Part shown: in pieces, positions 13,998 through 21,306 of the stretch
Layout of the letters: every line of letters starts with the position of its first letter
How positions within the stretch are numbered: the first letter of the stretch is position 1
DNA from: an uncultured Eubacteriales bacterium
GTDB lineage: Bacteria; Bacillota; Clostridia; Christensenellales; Aristaeellaceae
Assembly (NCBI GenBank): GCA_902798105.1
Contig: CADBVG010000006.1
Location: 1-32,924, forward strand
Direction of reading: 5' to 3'
DNA length: 32,924 bases
The notes under the pieces: model-generated
What the model was told of the DNA's origin: nothing
The model's database searches: none
Seen by the model: the letters and a program-made list of their open reading frames with translations, nothing else
Translations under genes and position numbers: made by a program

Positions 13998-16900
13998 ATG
14001 AAACGGTGGAAGATCTGGCAGATCAGCCTGTTTGTCGTGTTTTGCATATTGATCAATTACGGGGGCAGGGTGTTTACCAAGCGCTACGATCTGCCCCTGT
14101 GGCTGGATGCCTACGGCACGGTGCTGTGCGCTTACGCCGGCGGACCGGTGTGCGGCGCGGTGGTGGGCCTGGCCAGCAACCTCATCTATGGCATGATGAA
14201 CGGCGTTTCTTACATCTATGCGCTGACCAGTGTGGCCATGGGCCTGATCGTGGGTTTCCTGGCGCGTCGAAAGAAGCTGAACAACATGTTCAACACCATG
14301 ACGGTGGCGGCGCTCACGGCCTTTGCCGCGATGGCCATCTCGGTGCCGCTGAACATGATCTTCTACGGCGGCAATACCGGCAACCTGTGGGGCGACGGCG
14401 TGATCGGCTTCCTGCGGGAGCGGGGATTGCCGCTGGTGCCCTGCCAGATCCTGGGCCAGTTCTACGTGGAATTCCTGGACAAGCTGCTGACGCTGGTACT
14501 GCTGTTCGTGACGGTGCGACTGGTGCGCCGCCTGCGCCGCCGTGGCGCGGCGGCGCAGGCGGCCGGGGAGACGCTGGCAGCGCTGATCGTCGCCCTTGCG
14601 CTGGGCTTTGCTGTGACCGTGCCCGCCGCCAAGGCGGAGGACAGCGAGGCCATCGACTACAACGATTACGTGCAGACCGTGTACAACAGCAACAACGGCC
14701 TGCCCTGCGGCGAGGCCAACGACATCGCCCAGACCAACGACGGCATCCTGTGGATCGGCACCTATGCCGGCCTGTACCGATACAACGGCCGGGAATTCAC
14801 CTGGATGGACGGCTACGAGTCCGTGCGCAACGTGAACTGCCTCTATGTGGACGAGGAAGGCCGCCTGTGGATCGGTACCAACGATAACGGCCTGTCCATC
14901 TGCATCAACGAGCGCATCTCCAATGTGGTGGACCAGTCCAAGGGCCTGCCTTCCAACTCAGTGCGATCCATCATACAGAGCGCTGATGGCTACTACTACG
15001 TGGGCACTACCAGCAGTATGCAGATACTGACCCTGAAAAACGGCCTGAAACGGGTCGGTACGCTGAGGGAGGTCAACTACGCCGACAAGATTGCCGCTGA
15101 CAATGCGGGCCATGTGGCGGCGATCACCTCCGACGGCCGGCTGTTCCTGATGCAAAAGGGTGTGATCCAGAGCTCGCTGCAGCTGCCGGAGGGCGAGGAG
15201 CTGTTCAACAGCGTCTGCTTCGACCAGGACGGCGTGCTGCTGGTGGGCACCTCTACCAACCACATCTATGTGTTCGAGGTGGGGGAGGGCTGGTTCGACG
15301 AGAAGACCGTGCGCACCGGTGAAGGGCTGAAGAACATCAACGACCTCTACTACGTGGGAGGCGGCGAACTGTTCATCTCTGCCGACAACGGCGTGGGCTA
15401 CATCAGCCGGGAGAATGAATTCGAAGCCGTCAACACCAACGACTTTAACAACTCCATCGACAACATGCTGATCGACTACCAGGGCAACCTGTGGTTCACC
15501 TCGTCCCGCCTGGGCCTTCTGCGCATGGCGCCATCGGCCTTCAAGGACGTGTACACCACCGTGGGCATGGACAGCCGGGTGGTCAACGCGGTGGAGCGCT
15601 GGCAGGAGGAGTACTACTTCGGCACCGATAAGGGCCTGGACGTGGTGGACGCCGCCTGCAAGAATCGCATCAGCAATGCCCTGACGGAAAAGCTGGACGG
15701 TGTGCGCATACGCTGCCTGCTGGTGGACACTCAAAACCACCTGTGGATATGCACCTACGGCAACGGCCTTCTGGAGGTGGAGCCCGATGGCACGGAGCAC
15801 CTGTACAACAGCGACAGCGGCAGCTTCGGCAACCGTGCCCGGGTGGTGACGGAGCTCTCCGACGGCACCATCATGGCAGGCGGCGACACCGGCATCAGCT
15901 TCATCAGGGATCATGAGATCGTGGAAACCATCGGCTATGCCGACGGGCTGATCAATTCAATGATCCTCACCGTGACCGAGCTGCCCGACGGCCGCATATT
16001 GGCCGGTACCGACGGCGATGGCATCGCGGTGCTGGTGGACGGCAAGGTGGACCACATGCTGACCCGGGAAAACGGGCTCAGCTCCGGCGTGATCCTGCGC
16101 ACCATCTCCGACCCCAAGGGGGAGGGCGTTTTCATCGTCACCAGCAACGGCCTGTGCTATATGGACCAGACCGAGGTCGTTCGCAGCCTCGATAACTTTC
16201 CCTATTATAACAATTACGACATTTGGCCCCGGGACAGGAACACGCTGTTTGTGATGAGCAGCGCGGGCATCTACGTGGTGGACCGGGACGAGCTGCTCTC
16301 CGGCAGCGAGAGCATCACCTATGATCTGCTGGACGCCCGCCGGGGCCTGACCAGCGCCCTGACCGCCAACTCCTGGAACTACTGCGACGATCACGGCGAC
16401 CTGTTCCTGCCCTGCGACAAGGGCGTGTTCATCATCGACACCGAGCGCTACACCTCGGGCATCAACGCCTACCGTATGTCGGTCAAGAGCGTGAAGCTGG
16501 ACAACACCGTCAAGAGCGTGGGTCGCCGCAGCACCATTGAAATCGGCCGCGGTGTGGGCAAGGTGGAGCTAATGCCGGAGATCATTAACTACACCATTCA
16601 GGATCCCTATGTGGGCTACTGGCTGGAGGGCTTCGACAAGGAATGGACCATCATGCCCCAGAGCGCGCTGGGGGCTATCACCTACACCAACCTCGCTTCC
16701 GGAAGCTACACCTTCCATCTTGCGGTGTTTGACAACAACAAGGGCAACATACTGGGCGAGCGGGATTATACCCTGGTCAAGGCCAGGGAGATCTACGACA
16801 ATCCCTGGTTCGTGGCCTACATCGTGCTGGTGCCGATGCTGATGGTCATCTGGGTCACCTGGTACAGTATGCGCAGGCGCATGCAGTACGCCCTGGAGCG

Positions 16901-17537
16901 CCAGGCCCACGAGATGGCCCTGATGAAGCAGCAGATTCAGATGGGCAACGAGACCATCATCGCCATCGCCAAGGCCGTCGACGCCAAGGACGAACGCACC
17001 AGCCAGCACTCCCAGCGGGTGTCCCAGTATTCGGTGCTCATCGCCAGGGAACTGGGCTTCAGCGAGAAGGAATGCGAGAACCTGCGCCGTGCCGCCCTGA
17101 TGCACGACATCGGCAAGATCGGCATCCCTGACCGCATCCTCAACAAGCCCGCCCGCCTGGATGACGACGAGTATGCGATCATGAAGTCCCACGTTACACG
17201 CGGCGCTGAGATCCTGAAGGATTTCACGCTGATCGAGAACGTGGTGGAGGGCGCACGCTACCACCACGAGCGATACGACGGCCGCGGTTATCCCGACGGT
17301 CTGAAGGGCGAGGAGATTCCGCTGTACGGGCGTATCATCGGCGTGGCGGACGCCTTCGACGCCATGACCGCCAATCGCGTCTATCGCAAGAAGATGGACT
17401 TTGGCTATGTGCTCAATGAGATGAAGAACGGCCGGGGTACCCAGTTCGACCTGCAGATCGTGGATATCATGCTGCGGCTGATCGACGAGGGGAAGATCGA
17501 CCTGAACACGCTGTATCCGCCCAAGGCGGACGAGTGA
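13998..17537 (+). CDS. Membrane receptor: S-component-like N-terminus, sensor propeller, Y_Y_Y domain, HD-GYP output
   Basis: The protein has 1179 residues. Residues 1 to about 210 are polytopic, with several helices resembling ECF-type S components (LDAYGTVLCAYAGGPVCGAVVGLASN). From about 215 to 820 there are many two-component-regulator propeller blades (DGILWIGTYAGLYRYNG; EGRLWIGTNDNGLSI; QGNLWFTSSRLGLLRM). A Y_Y_Y domain (about 850-935) and a TM helix (about 937-957) follow. The C-terminal HD-GYP domain has H1036-D1037 (HDIGKIGIP), HHERYDGRG and G1097-Y1098-P1099, all intact. It should therefore hydrolyse c-di-GMP in the cytosol in response to extracellular binding. ATG 13989 touches the ribosome site, so ATG 13998, about ten nt after AGGGAGG, is chosen. 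Exported binding proteins flank it. Confidence 0.9.
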   Translation: MKRWKIWQISLFVVFCILINYGGRVFTKRYDLPLWLDAYGTVLCAYAGGPVCGAVVGLASNLIYGMMNGVSYIYALTSVAMGLIVGFLARRKKLNNMFNTMTVAALTAFAAMAISVPLNMIFYGGNTGNLWGDGVIGFLRERGLPLVPCQILGQFYVEFLDKLLTLVLLFVTVRLVRRLRRRGAAAQAAGETLAALIVALALGFAVTVPAAKAEDSEAIDYNDYVQTVYNSNNGLPCGEANDIAQTNDGILWIGTYAGLYRYNGREFTWMDGYESVRNVNCLYVDEEGRLWIGTNDNGLSICINERISNVVDQSKGLPSNSVRSIIQSADGYYYVGTTSSMQILTLKNGLKRVGTLREVNYADKIAADNAGHVAAITSDGRLFLMQKGVIQSSLQLPEGEELFNSVCFDQDGVLLVGTSTNHIYVFEVGEGWFDEKTVRTGEGLKNINDLYYVGGGELFISADNGVGYISRENEFEAVNTNDFNNSIDNMLIDYQGNLWFTSSRLGLLRMAPSAFKDVYTTVGMDSRVVNAVERWQEEYYFGTDKGLDVVDAACKNRISNALTEKLDGVRIRCLLVDTQNHLWICTYGNGLLEVEPDGTEHLYNSDSGSFGNRARVVTELSDGTIMAGGDTGISFIRDHEIVETIGYADGLINSMILTVTELPDGRILAGTDGDGIAVLVDGKVDHMLTRENGLSSGVILRTISDPKGEGVFIVTSNGLCYMDQTEVVRSLDNFPYYNNYDIWPRDRNTLFVMSSAGIYVVDRDELLSGSESITYDLLDARRGLTSALTANSWNYCDDHGDLFLPCDKGVFIIDTERYTSGINAYRMSVKSVKLDNTVKSVGRRSTIEIGRGVGKVELMPEIINYTIQDPYVGYWLEGFDKEWTIMPQSALGAITYTNLASGSYTFHLAVFDNNKGNILGERDYTLVKAREIYDNPWFVAYIVLVPMLMVIWVTWYSMRRRMQYALERQAHEMALMKQQIQMGNETIIAIAKAVDAKDERTSQHSQRVSQYSVLIARELGFSEKECENLRRAALMHDIGKIGIPDRILNKPARLDDDEYAIMKSHVTRGAEILKDFTLIENVVEGARYHHERYDGRGYPDGLKGEEIPLYGRIIGVADAFDAMTANRVYRKKMDFGYVLNEMKNGRGTQFDLQIVDIMLRLIDEGKIDLNTLYPPKADE

Positions 17538-17557
17538 GGGGAGGGGTGACGACGGGC

Positions 17558-18748
17558 ATGAAGCGCGTATACATAACCACGATCGTGACGGCGCTGGTGG
17601 TGGTCGTGGCGTTCAGCATGGTGTATTCCGTCTGGGACGGCACCACCCGGATGGATGCCCTGAAGGTGGGCTTCATCTATGAAAACGACGAGAGCACGCC
17701 TTACACCTACAATTTTATGCTGGCCCAGGAGGCGCTGGAGGCCAAGCTGCCAGGGCGGGTGAGGGTATATACCCACACCAACGTGCCCGAGGACGAGAGC
17801 GCCGACGCCCTGCACGCCCTGGTGCGGGAAGGCTGCGCCATCGTGTTTACCAACAATTACAGCCCCAAGATCGTCGAGGAGGCACGGCGATACCCCGACA
17901 TTCAGTTCTGCCAGACCTCCTACAACGCCGCGAACCATGACGACTATCCGTCGAATTACCATACCTTCAACGGCGCGATTTACCAGGCCCGCTATGTCAG
18001 CGGCATTGCCGCCGGGCTCAAGCTGAGGGACCTGATCGACAACCACATCATCGATTCCGACGCGGCGCTGGTGGGCTATGTGGGCGCCTATCCCTCGGTG
18101 GAGGTGGTCTCCGGATATACGGCTTTCCTGCTGGGGGTGCGCTCGGTGGCCCCGGAGGCGACCATGCGCGTGCGCTATATCTACGCCTGGAGCAGCTACA
18201 ATCGGGAGAAGGCCGCCGCCCGGGCCCTGATCGACGAAGGCTGTGTGGTGATCGGCCAGCATACTGACACCATCGGCCCTGCCATGGCCTGCGAGGAGGC
18301 AAACGTCGCCCATCCCGTCGTGCATGTGGGCTATAACCAGAGCATGGTGGACATCGCCCCATCCACATCTCTGATCAGCACCCGGGTCAACTGGGTGCCC
18401 TACGTGCTGGGCGCGGTGGAGGCCCTGCTGGAGGGCAGGGAGATCGAGAAGAACGTGCCCGGCAGCGTCTTTGGCAACGACATGTGTGCCGGCTTCGACC
18501 ACGGCTGGGTGGAGCTGACCGAGCTGAACCGCCAGCTGGCTCCATACGGCACCGAAGCAAAGATAAACAAGGCCATTGACGCCATGCGCAGGGGTACGCT
18601 GGAGGTGTTCAAGGGGAACTATACCGGCGTCGATCCTGACAATCCCGGTGATACCATCGACCTCAGCCAGGGGTATAAGGAAAACGCGAATACGTCCTGG
18701 CCTACATTCCACTACCTGCTGGACGATGTGATTACCGTGGAGGAGTAG
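17558..18748 (+). CDS. BMP/PnrA-type substrate-binding protein, membrane anchored
   Basis: The protein has 396 residues. An N-terminal hydrophobic segment (YITTIVTALVVVVAFSMVYSVW, about 4-25) with no clear cleavage site or lipobox suggests a membrane anchor. It is followed by a basic-membrane-protein fold (ALKVGFIYENDEST; GCAIVFTNNYSPKIVEEARRYPDIQFCQTS; VGYVGAYPSVEVVSGYTAFLLGVRSVAPEA; DEGCVVIGQHTDTIGPAMACEE). BMP-family proteins usually bind nucleosides for ABC import. No such permease or ATPase is near, and the gene follows the HD-GYP receptor directly. The frame extends to GTG 17534, overlapping the receptor stop. ATG 17558, after AGGGGAGGGG, is chosen as the likeliest start, though GTG 17546 cannot be excluded. 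It is probably a ligand sensor for the receptor. Confidence 0.86.
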   Translation: MKRVYITTIVTALVVVVAFSMVYSVWDGTTRMDALKVGFIYENDESTPYTYNFMLAQEALEAKLPGRVRVYTHTNVPEDESADALHALVREGCAIVFTNNYSPKIVEEARRYPDIQFCQTSYNAANHDDYPSNYHTFNGAIYQARYVSGIAAGLKLRDLIDNHIIDSDAALVGYVGAYPSVEVVSGYTAFLLGVRSVAPEATMRVRYIYAWSSYNREKAAARALIDEGCVVIGQHTDTIGPAMACEEANVAHPVVHVGYNQSMVDIAPSTSLISTRVNWVPYVLGAVEALLEGREIEKNVPGSVFGNDMCAGFDHGWVELTELNRQLAPYGTEAKINKAIDAMRRGTLEVFKGNYTGVDPDNPGDTIDLSQGYKENANTSWPTFHYLLDDVITVEE

Positions 18749-18768
18749 TTATTTAACTGACTTGACAC

Positions 18769-18797
18769 TTGACAATACCCCCTGGGGGTGTTATACT
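18769..18797 (+). promoter_or_regulatory. Sigma-A promoter with an internal palindrome
   Basis: TTGACA (18769-18774) and TATACT (18792-18797) are 17 nt apart. The spacer holds a perfect palindrome, ACCCCC-T-GGGGGT (18777-18789), placed where a repressor or MerR-type activator could sit. A second TTGACA at 18762 would give too long a spacer. Confidence 0.82.
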
Positions 18798-18829
18798 ATC
18801 CCCATCAAATACCGGGAAGGGGTATATGG

Positions 18830-19525
18830 ATGTCGAACGAAATGAACAACGAAGCCTTGCAGGAGGGCATCTATCAGCAGGCGAAGGACAAATTCCTGCA
18901 CTATGCCGGGGCGGAGGATCTGCGCAATGCGGAGGCACTCTTCCACAAGATCGAGGATTACAAACAGTCTGCGGCCTACATCGAAAAGTGCGAAACGCTG
19001 CTGGCCTACATGCCGGGCTGCACGGTGACCTTTGGCAGCTTCGAGGGCGAGCCCATCCGATGGCGGATCGTGGACCAGCGGGGCAAGATGCGCCTTTTGC
19101 TTGCCGAGGAGATCGTCACCCGCCGCTGTTATCACCGCACCACGCTGGAGGACGCCACCTGGTCGGATTGCTCGCTGCGCAAGTGGCTGAACAAGGACTT
19201 CCTGGAGAGCGCCTTCACTCCCGCGGAGCGCATGAAGATCGTCCCCAACAAATTGAAAAATTTGCGCAACCGCAAGTTCTATACCCAGGGTGGCCCGGAC
19301 ACCATGGACCGGGTACACGTTCCCGGCGTGGAGGAGATCGAGCGCTACATGCCCGAACAGGCCGACCGCGCCGGCAGCGACTGGTGGTGGCTGCGCTGTC
19401 CCGGCAGCAATCTTTTCAGCACCGTGGCTGTGTATGACGACGGCACCATCTATGAAAACGGCATACACATCGACTACGAGGGCGGCGGGGTGCGGCCCGC
19501 GGTGTGGGTGCTTCTGAAGGTATAA
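18830..19525 (+). CDS. DUF6273 domain protein
   Basis: The protein has 231 residues. It opens with a helical, TPR-like pair (residues about 5-60: DLRNAEALFHKIEDYKQSAAYIEKCETLL), then a DUF6273 domain: VTFGSFEGEPIRWRIVD, MRLLLAEEIVTRRCYH, WSDCSLRKWLNKDF, WWWLRCPGSN and the ending GVRPAVWVLLKV. This domain is widespread in gut Clostridia and has no established function. The fold is thought to be related to C-type-lectin or formylglycine-generating-enzyme-like domains, which is not testable here. No signal peptide or TM is visible, so it is cytosolic. The start is ATG 18830 with AAGGGG at 18817-18822. It is a single-gene unit with its own promoter and terminator. Confidence 0.82.
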   Translation: MSNEMNNEALQEGIYQQAKDKFLHYAGAEDLRNAEALFHKIEDYKQSAAYIEKCETLLAYMPGCTVTFGSFEGEPIRWRIVDQRGKMRLLLAEEIVTRRCYHRTTLEDATWSDCSLRKWLNKDFLESAFTPAERMKIVPNKLKNLRNRKFYTQGGPDTMDRVHVPGVEEIERYMPEQADRAGSDWWWLRCPGSNLFSTVAVYDDGTIYENGIHIDYEGGGVRPAVWVLLKV

Positions 19526-19538
19526 ATCAATCGTATGC

Positions 19539-19581
19539 AAACAACAGGAATGGCGGTAAAAAAACGCCATTCCTGTTGTTT
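19539..19581. terminator. Bidirectional intrinsic terminator between convergent genes
   Basis: A perfect 17-bp stem has its left arm at 19539-19555 (AAACAACAGGAATGGCG) and right arm at 19565-19581. A run of seven A is in the loop, and A/T-rich ends flank both sides. It lies between the DUF6273 gene and the 3' end of lexA and can serve both strands. Confidence 0.92.
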
Positions 19582-19596
19582 CTACATTGTGCGCCG

Positions 19597-20196
19597 TCAG
19601 AACTGCCGTATCAGCGCCACCAGCTTGCCCAGCACGGTGACGCTGTCCACATAGATGGGGGCCATCGTGCTGTTTTCCGGCTGGAGGCGCACCCGGCCAT
19701 CCTCGTAGAAAATGCGTTTCAGCGTGGCCTCGTACTCGGGGGTCATGGCGACCACGATCTCGCCGTTCTCGGCGGTGTCCTGTTGGCGCAGCACCACGAT
19801 GTCGCCATCCAGGATGCCCGCGTCGATCATGCTCTCGCCCTCCACCCGTAGCGAGAACATGTCACCCTGGCCCAGCACGCTCTGGGGCAAGGACAGGTAT
19901 TCCTCGATGTTTTCGATGGCCAGGATCGGCTGGCCGGCGGTTACGCGTCCCACCAGCGGCACGCTCCGCCCCCGGGCCTGTGTGCCGTCCAGTACCTCCA
20001 ATGCCCGGGGCTTGGTGGAGTCCCGGCGAATCAGGCCCTGCTCTTCCAAATGGTTCAGGTGGGCGTGGACCGTGGAGGTGGAGCGCAGGCCTACAGCGGC
20101 GCATATCTCACGCACCGACGGGGGATAGCCCTTTTCCTCGATCTCCGATTTGATAAAATCCAATATCCGCTGCTGGTTTTCATGGGAAGCGCGCAT
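19597..20196 (-). CDS. lexA: LexA repressor (SOS regulator, S24 autoprotease)
   Basis: This 199-residue protein represses DNA-damage genes until RecA filaments trigger self-cleavage. The N-terminal winged helix (residues 1-65: QQRILDFIKSEIEEKGYPPSVREICAAVGLRSTSTVHAHLNHL) binds the operator. The cleavage bond A87-G88 lies in GRVTAGQPILA. The catalytic dyad is S122 (VEGESMIDAGI) and K160 (ATLKRI). The frame extends to a TTG at 20211, but those codons overlap the GGAGGA ribosome site. ATG 20196 lies seven nt after it and is the proper start. Two LexA boxes and a promoter lie just upstream, so it is autoregulated. It is divergent from mraZ and convergent with the DUF6273 gene. Confidence 0.96.
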   Translation of the reverse strand: MRASHENQQRILDFIKSEIEEKGYPPSVREICAAVGLRSTSTVHAHLNHLEEQGLIRRDSTKPRALEVLDGTQARGRSVPLVGRVTAGQPILAIENIEEYLSLPQSVLGQGDMFSLRVEGESMIDAGILDGDIVVLRQQDTAENGEIVVAMTPEYEATLKRIFYEDGRVRLQPENSTMAPIYVDSVTVLGKLVALIRQF

Positions 20197-20209
20197 GGTC
20201 ATTTCCTCC

Positions 20210-20221
20210 AAACAAATGTTC
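20210..20221 (-). promoter_or_regulatory. LexA box 1 (downstream operator of lexA)
   Basis: On the minus strand this reads GAAC-ATTT-GTTT, one base from the Gram-positive SOS box GAAC-N4-GTTC. It lies between the expected transcription start (about 20222) and the ribosome site. Confidence 0.8.
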
Positions 20222-20228
20222 TGCCAGT

Positions 20229-20257
20229 ATTATAACACGTTTTTCTTCGAAATGCAA
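20229..20257 (-). promoter_or_regulatory. lexA promoter
   Basis: On the minus strand, TTGCAT (20257 to 20252) and a perfect TATAAT (20234 to 20229) are 17 nt apart. LexA box 2 overlaps the -35 and box 1 lies just after the start site. Confidence 0.85.
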
Positions 20258-20267
20258 ACACATGTTC
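20256..20267 (-). promoter_or_regulatory. LexA box 2 (upstream operator of lexA)
   Basis: On the minus strand this reads GAAC-ATGT-GTTT, again one base from GAAC-N4-GTTC. Its centre is 46 bp from box 1, and it touches the -35 element of the lexA promoter. Confidence 0.8.
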
Positions 20268-20324
20268 TGATAAGCCTGTGTAAATGTCCATAAATATGAC
20301 AAAAATCTGAAAAGATATGAAATA

Positions 20325-20383
20325 AGTGTCAAAAAGTGGCGAAAAGAGTATTGGTGTGGTATAATGTGGGGTACAAAGTGGGG
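20325..20383 (+). promoter_or_regulatory. Direct GTG repeats across the mraZ promoter (candidate MraZ operator)
   Basis: GTG occurs at 20326, 20336, 20356 and 20366, with GAG at 20346, giving a run of five motifs at exact 10-bp spacing. A sixth GTGGGG stands at 20378. MraZ proteins are known to bind direct TGGGN/GTGGN-type repeats with about one helical turn between them upstream of their own gene. The run covers the -10 box, so bound MraZ would block transcription. Confidence 0.65.
20337..20365 (+). promoter_or_regulatory. mraZ / dcw promoter
   Basis: A perfect TATAAT lies at 20360-20365. The -35 at 20337-20342 (TGGCGA) matches only three of six bases, so the promoter may rely on an extended region or be weak. 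The start site would be about 20372. Confidence 0.65.
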
Positions 20384-20400
20384 CAAAGGGGGTGAATCCG

Positions 20401-20880
20401 ATGCCGGGCGCTGAATTTTCGGGCAACTACACGCATAATATTGACCCCAAGGGCCGGGTGACCATTCCCGCCGCCTATCGTGAGGCGCTGGGCTATGGGT
20501 TCACCATCGGCTTGAACAATGCGTTCAATGCCATCGCGCTGTACCCCATCGACAAGTGGCAGGACATGAGCGAGCGCCTGGACCGCATCCCCGACAGCGA
20601 TGTCCGGGGCATGGCCTACGTGCGACTGATCAAGGCCTTCTCCTTTACCAACCAAAGCCTGGACGGCCAGGGACGGGTGCTGCTGCCCGCGGTACTGCGT
20701 CAAAAGGCGGGCATGGATAAGGCCATTCGCTTCGCCGGCATGGGCCGCTGGCTGGAGATATGGGACGAGGACCGCTTTGCAGAGACCTGTGAAAAGGCAG
20801 AGACGGACATCGACGCGCTGCTGGACTATGTAAACGATCGCTACTACAGTACCCCGGCCGGCGGCAATGCCAAAGAATAG
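20401..20880 (+). CDS. mraZ: MraZ, transcriptional regulator of the dcw cluster
   Basis: This 159-residue protein has two AbrB/SpoVT-like swapped-hairpin DNA-binding repeats. The first begins FSGNYTHNIDPKGRVTIPAAYREALG and the second includes FSFTNQSLDGQGRVLLPAVLRQKAGM. The family forms ring-shaped oligomers that bind repeated operators and repress their own operon. A GTG at 20392 would add three residues, but ATG 20401 has GGGGGTG six nt upstream and is preferred. It is the first gene of the division cluster. Unusually, rsmH (mraW) does not follow; the ftsL-like gene comes next, 30 nt later. Confidence 0.95.
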   Translation: MPGAEFSGNYTHNIDPKGRVTIPAAYREALGYGFTIGLNNAFNAIALYPIDKWQDMSERLDRIPDSDVRGMAYVRLIKAFSFTNQSLDGQGRVLLPAVLRQKAGMDKAIRFAGMGRWLEIWDEDRFAETCEKAETDIDALLDYVNDRYYSTPAGGNAKE

Positions 20881-20910
20881 TGTTCTACCCTTGGCGGCGG
20901 AGGAATAGAT

Positions 20911-21276
20911 ATGAAAAGGATGCCAGCCTCCAACAGGTTGCGTGAGCAAAAGCTGAGCCGAGTGCTCATGATCGCCTTTGCGGTGGTGGTGCTCCTCGGC
21001 GTGATCGCCCAGATCACGATGATGGCGCAGTTGTCCACGCAGAGCAAGCAGACTTACGCGCTGCGCAGCGAGTCCAAGGAGCTCACGAGCCGAATCCAAA
21101 ACCTGAACCGCAGCCTGGATCAGTTCCACAATCGGGAACGGATCACGGCCAGGGCCCTGAAACTGGGTATGCAGCTGCCGGATGAAACGCAGCTCCGGGT
21201 GGTAAACCTGCCCGGGCTGTCCTACAGCACAACCGCGCAGAGCGCCGAGAATACCGGCGCTGGGGAAATGGAGTAA
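20911..21276 (+). CDS. ftsL: FtsL-type septum protein
   Basis: This 121-residue bitopic protein has a short basic cytosolic tail (RLREQKLSR), one TM helix (about 18-40: VLMIAFAVVVLLGVIAQITMMA), and then a predicted extracytoplasmic coiled coil (STQSKQTYALRSESKELTSRIQNLNRSLDQFHN). The tail reads RITARALKLGMQLPDETQLRVVNLPG, the usual FtsL/DivIC ending. It should bind FtsQ/DivIB and help activate the septal synthase pair. The start is ATG 20911 after GGAGGA. The assignment rests on size, layout and its place before the division PBP; sequence conservation in this family is low. Confidence 0.85.
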   Translation: MKRMPASNRLREQKLSRVLMIAFAVVVLLGVIAQITMMAQLSTQSKQTYALRSESKELTSRIQNLNRSLDQFHNRERITARALKLGMQLPDETQLRVVNLPGLSYSTTAQSAENTGAGEME

Positions 21277-21306
21277 ACTATTTTTCCAGGGCGGGGAGGG
21301 GTGCGC

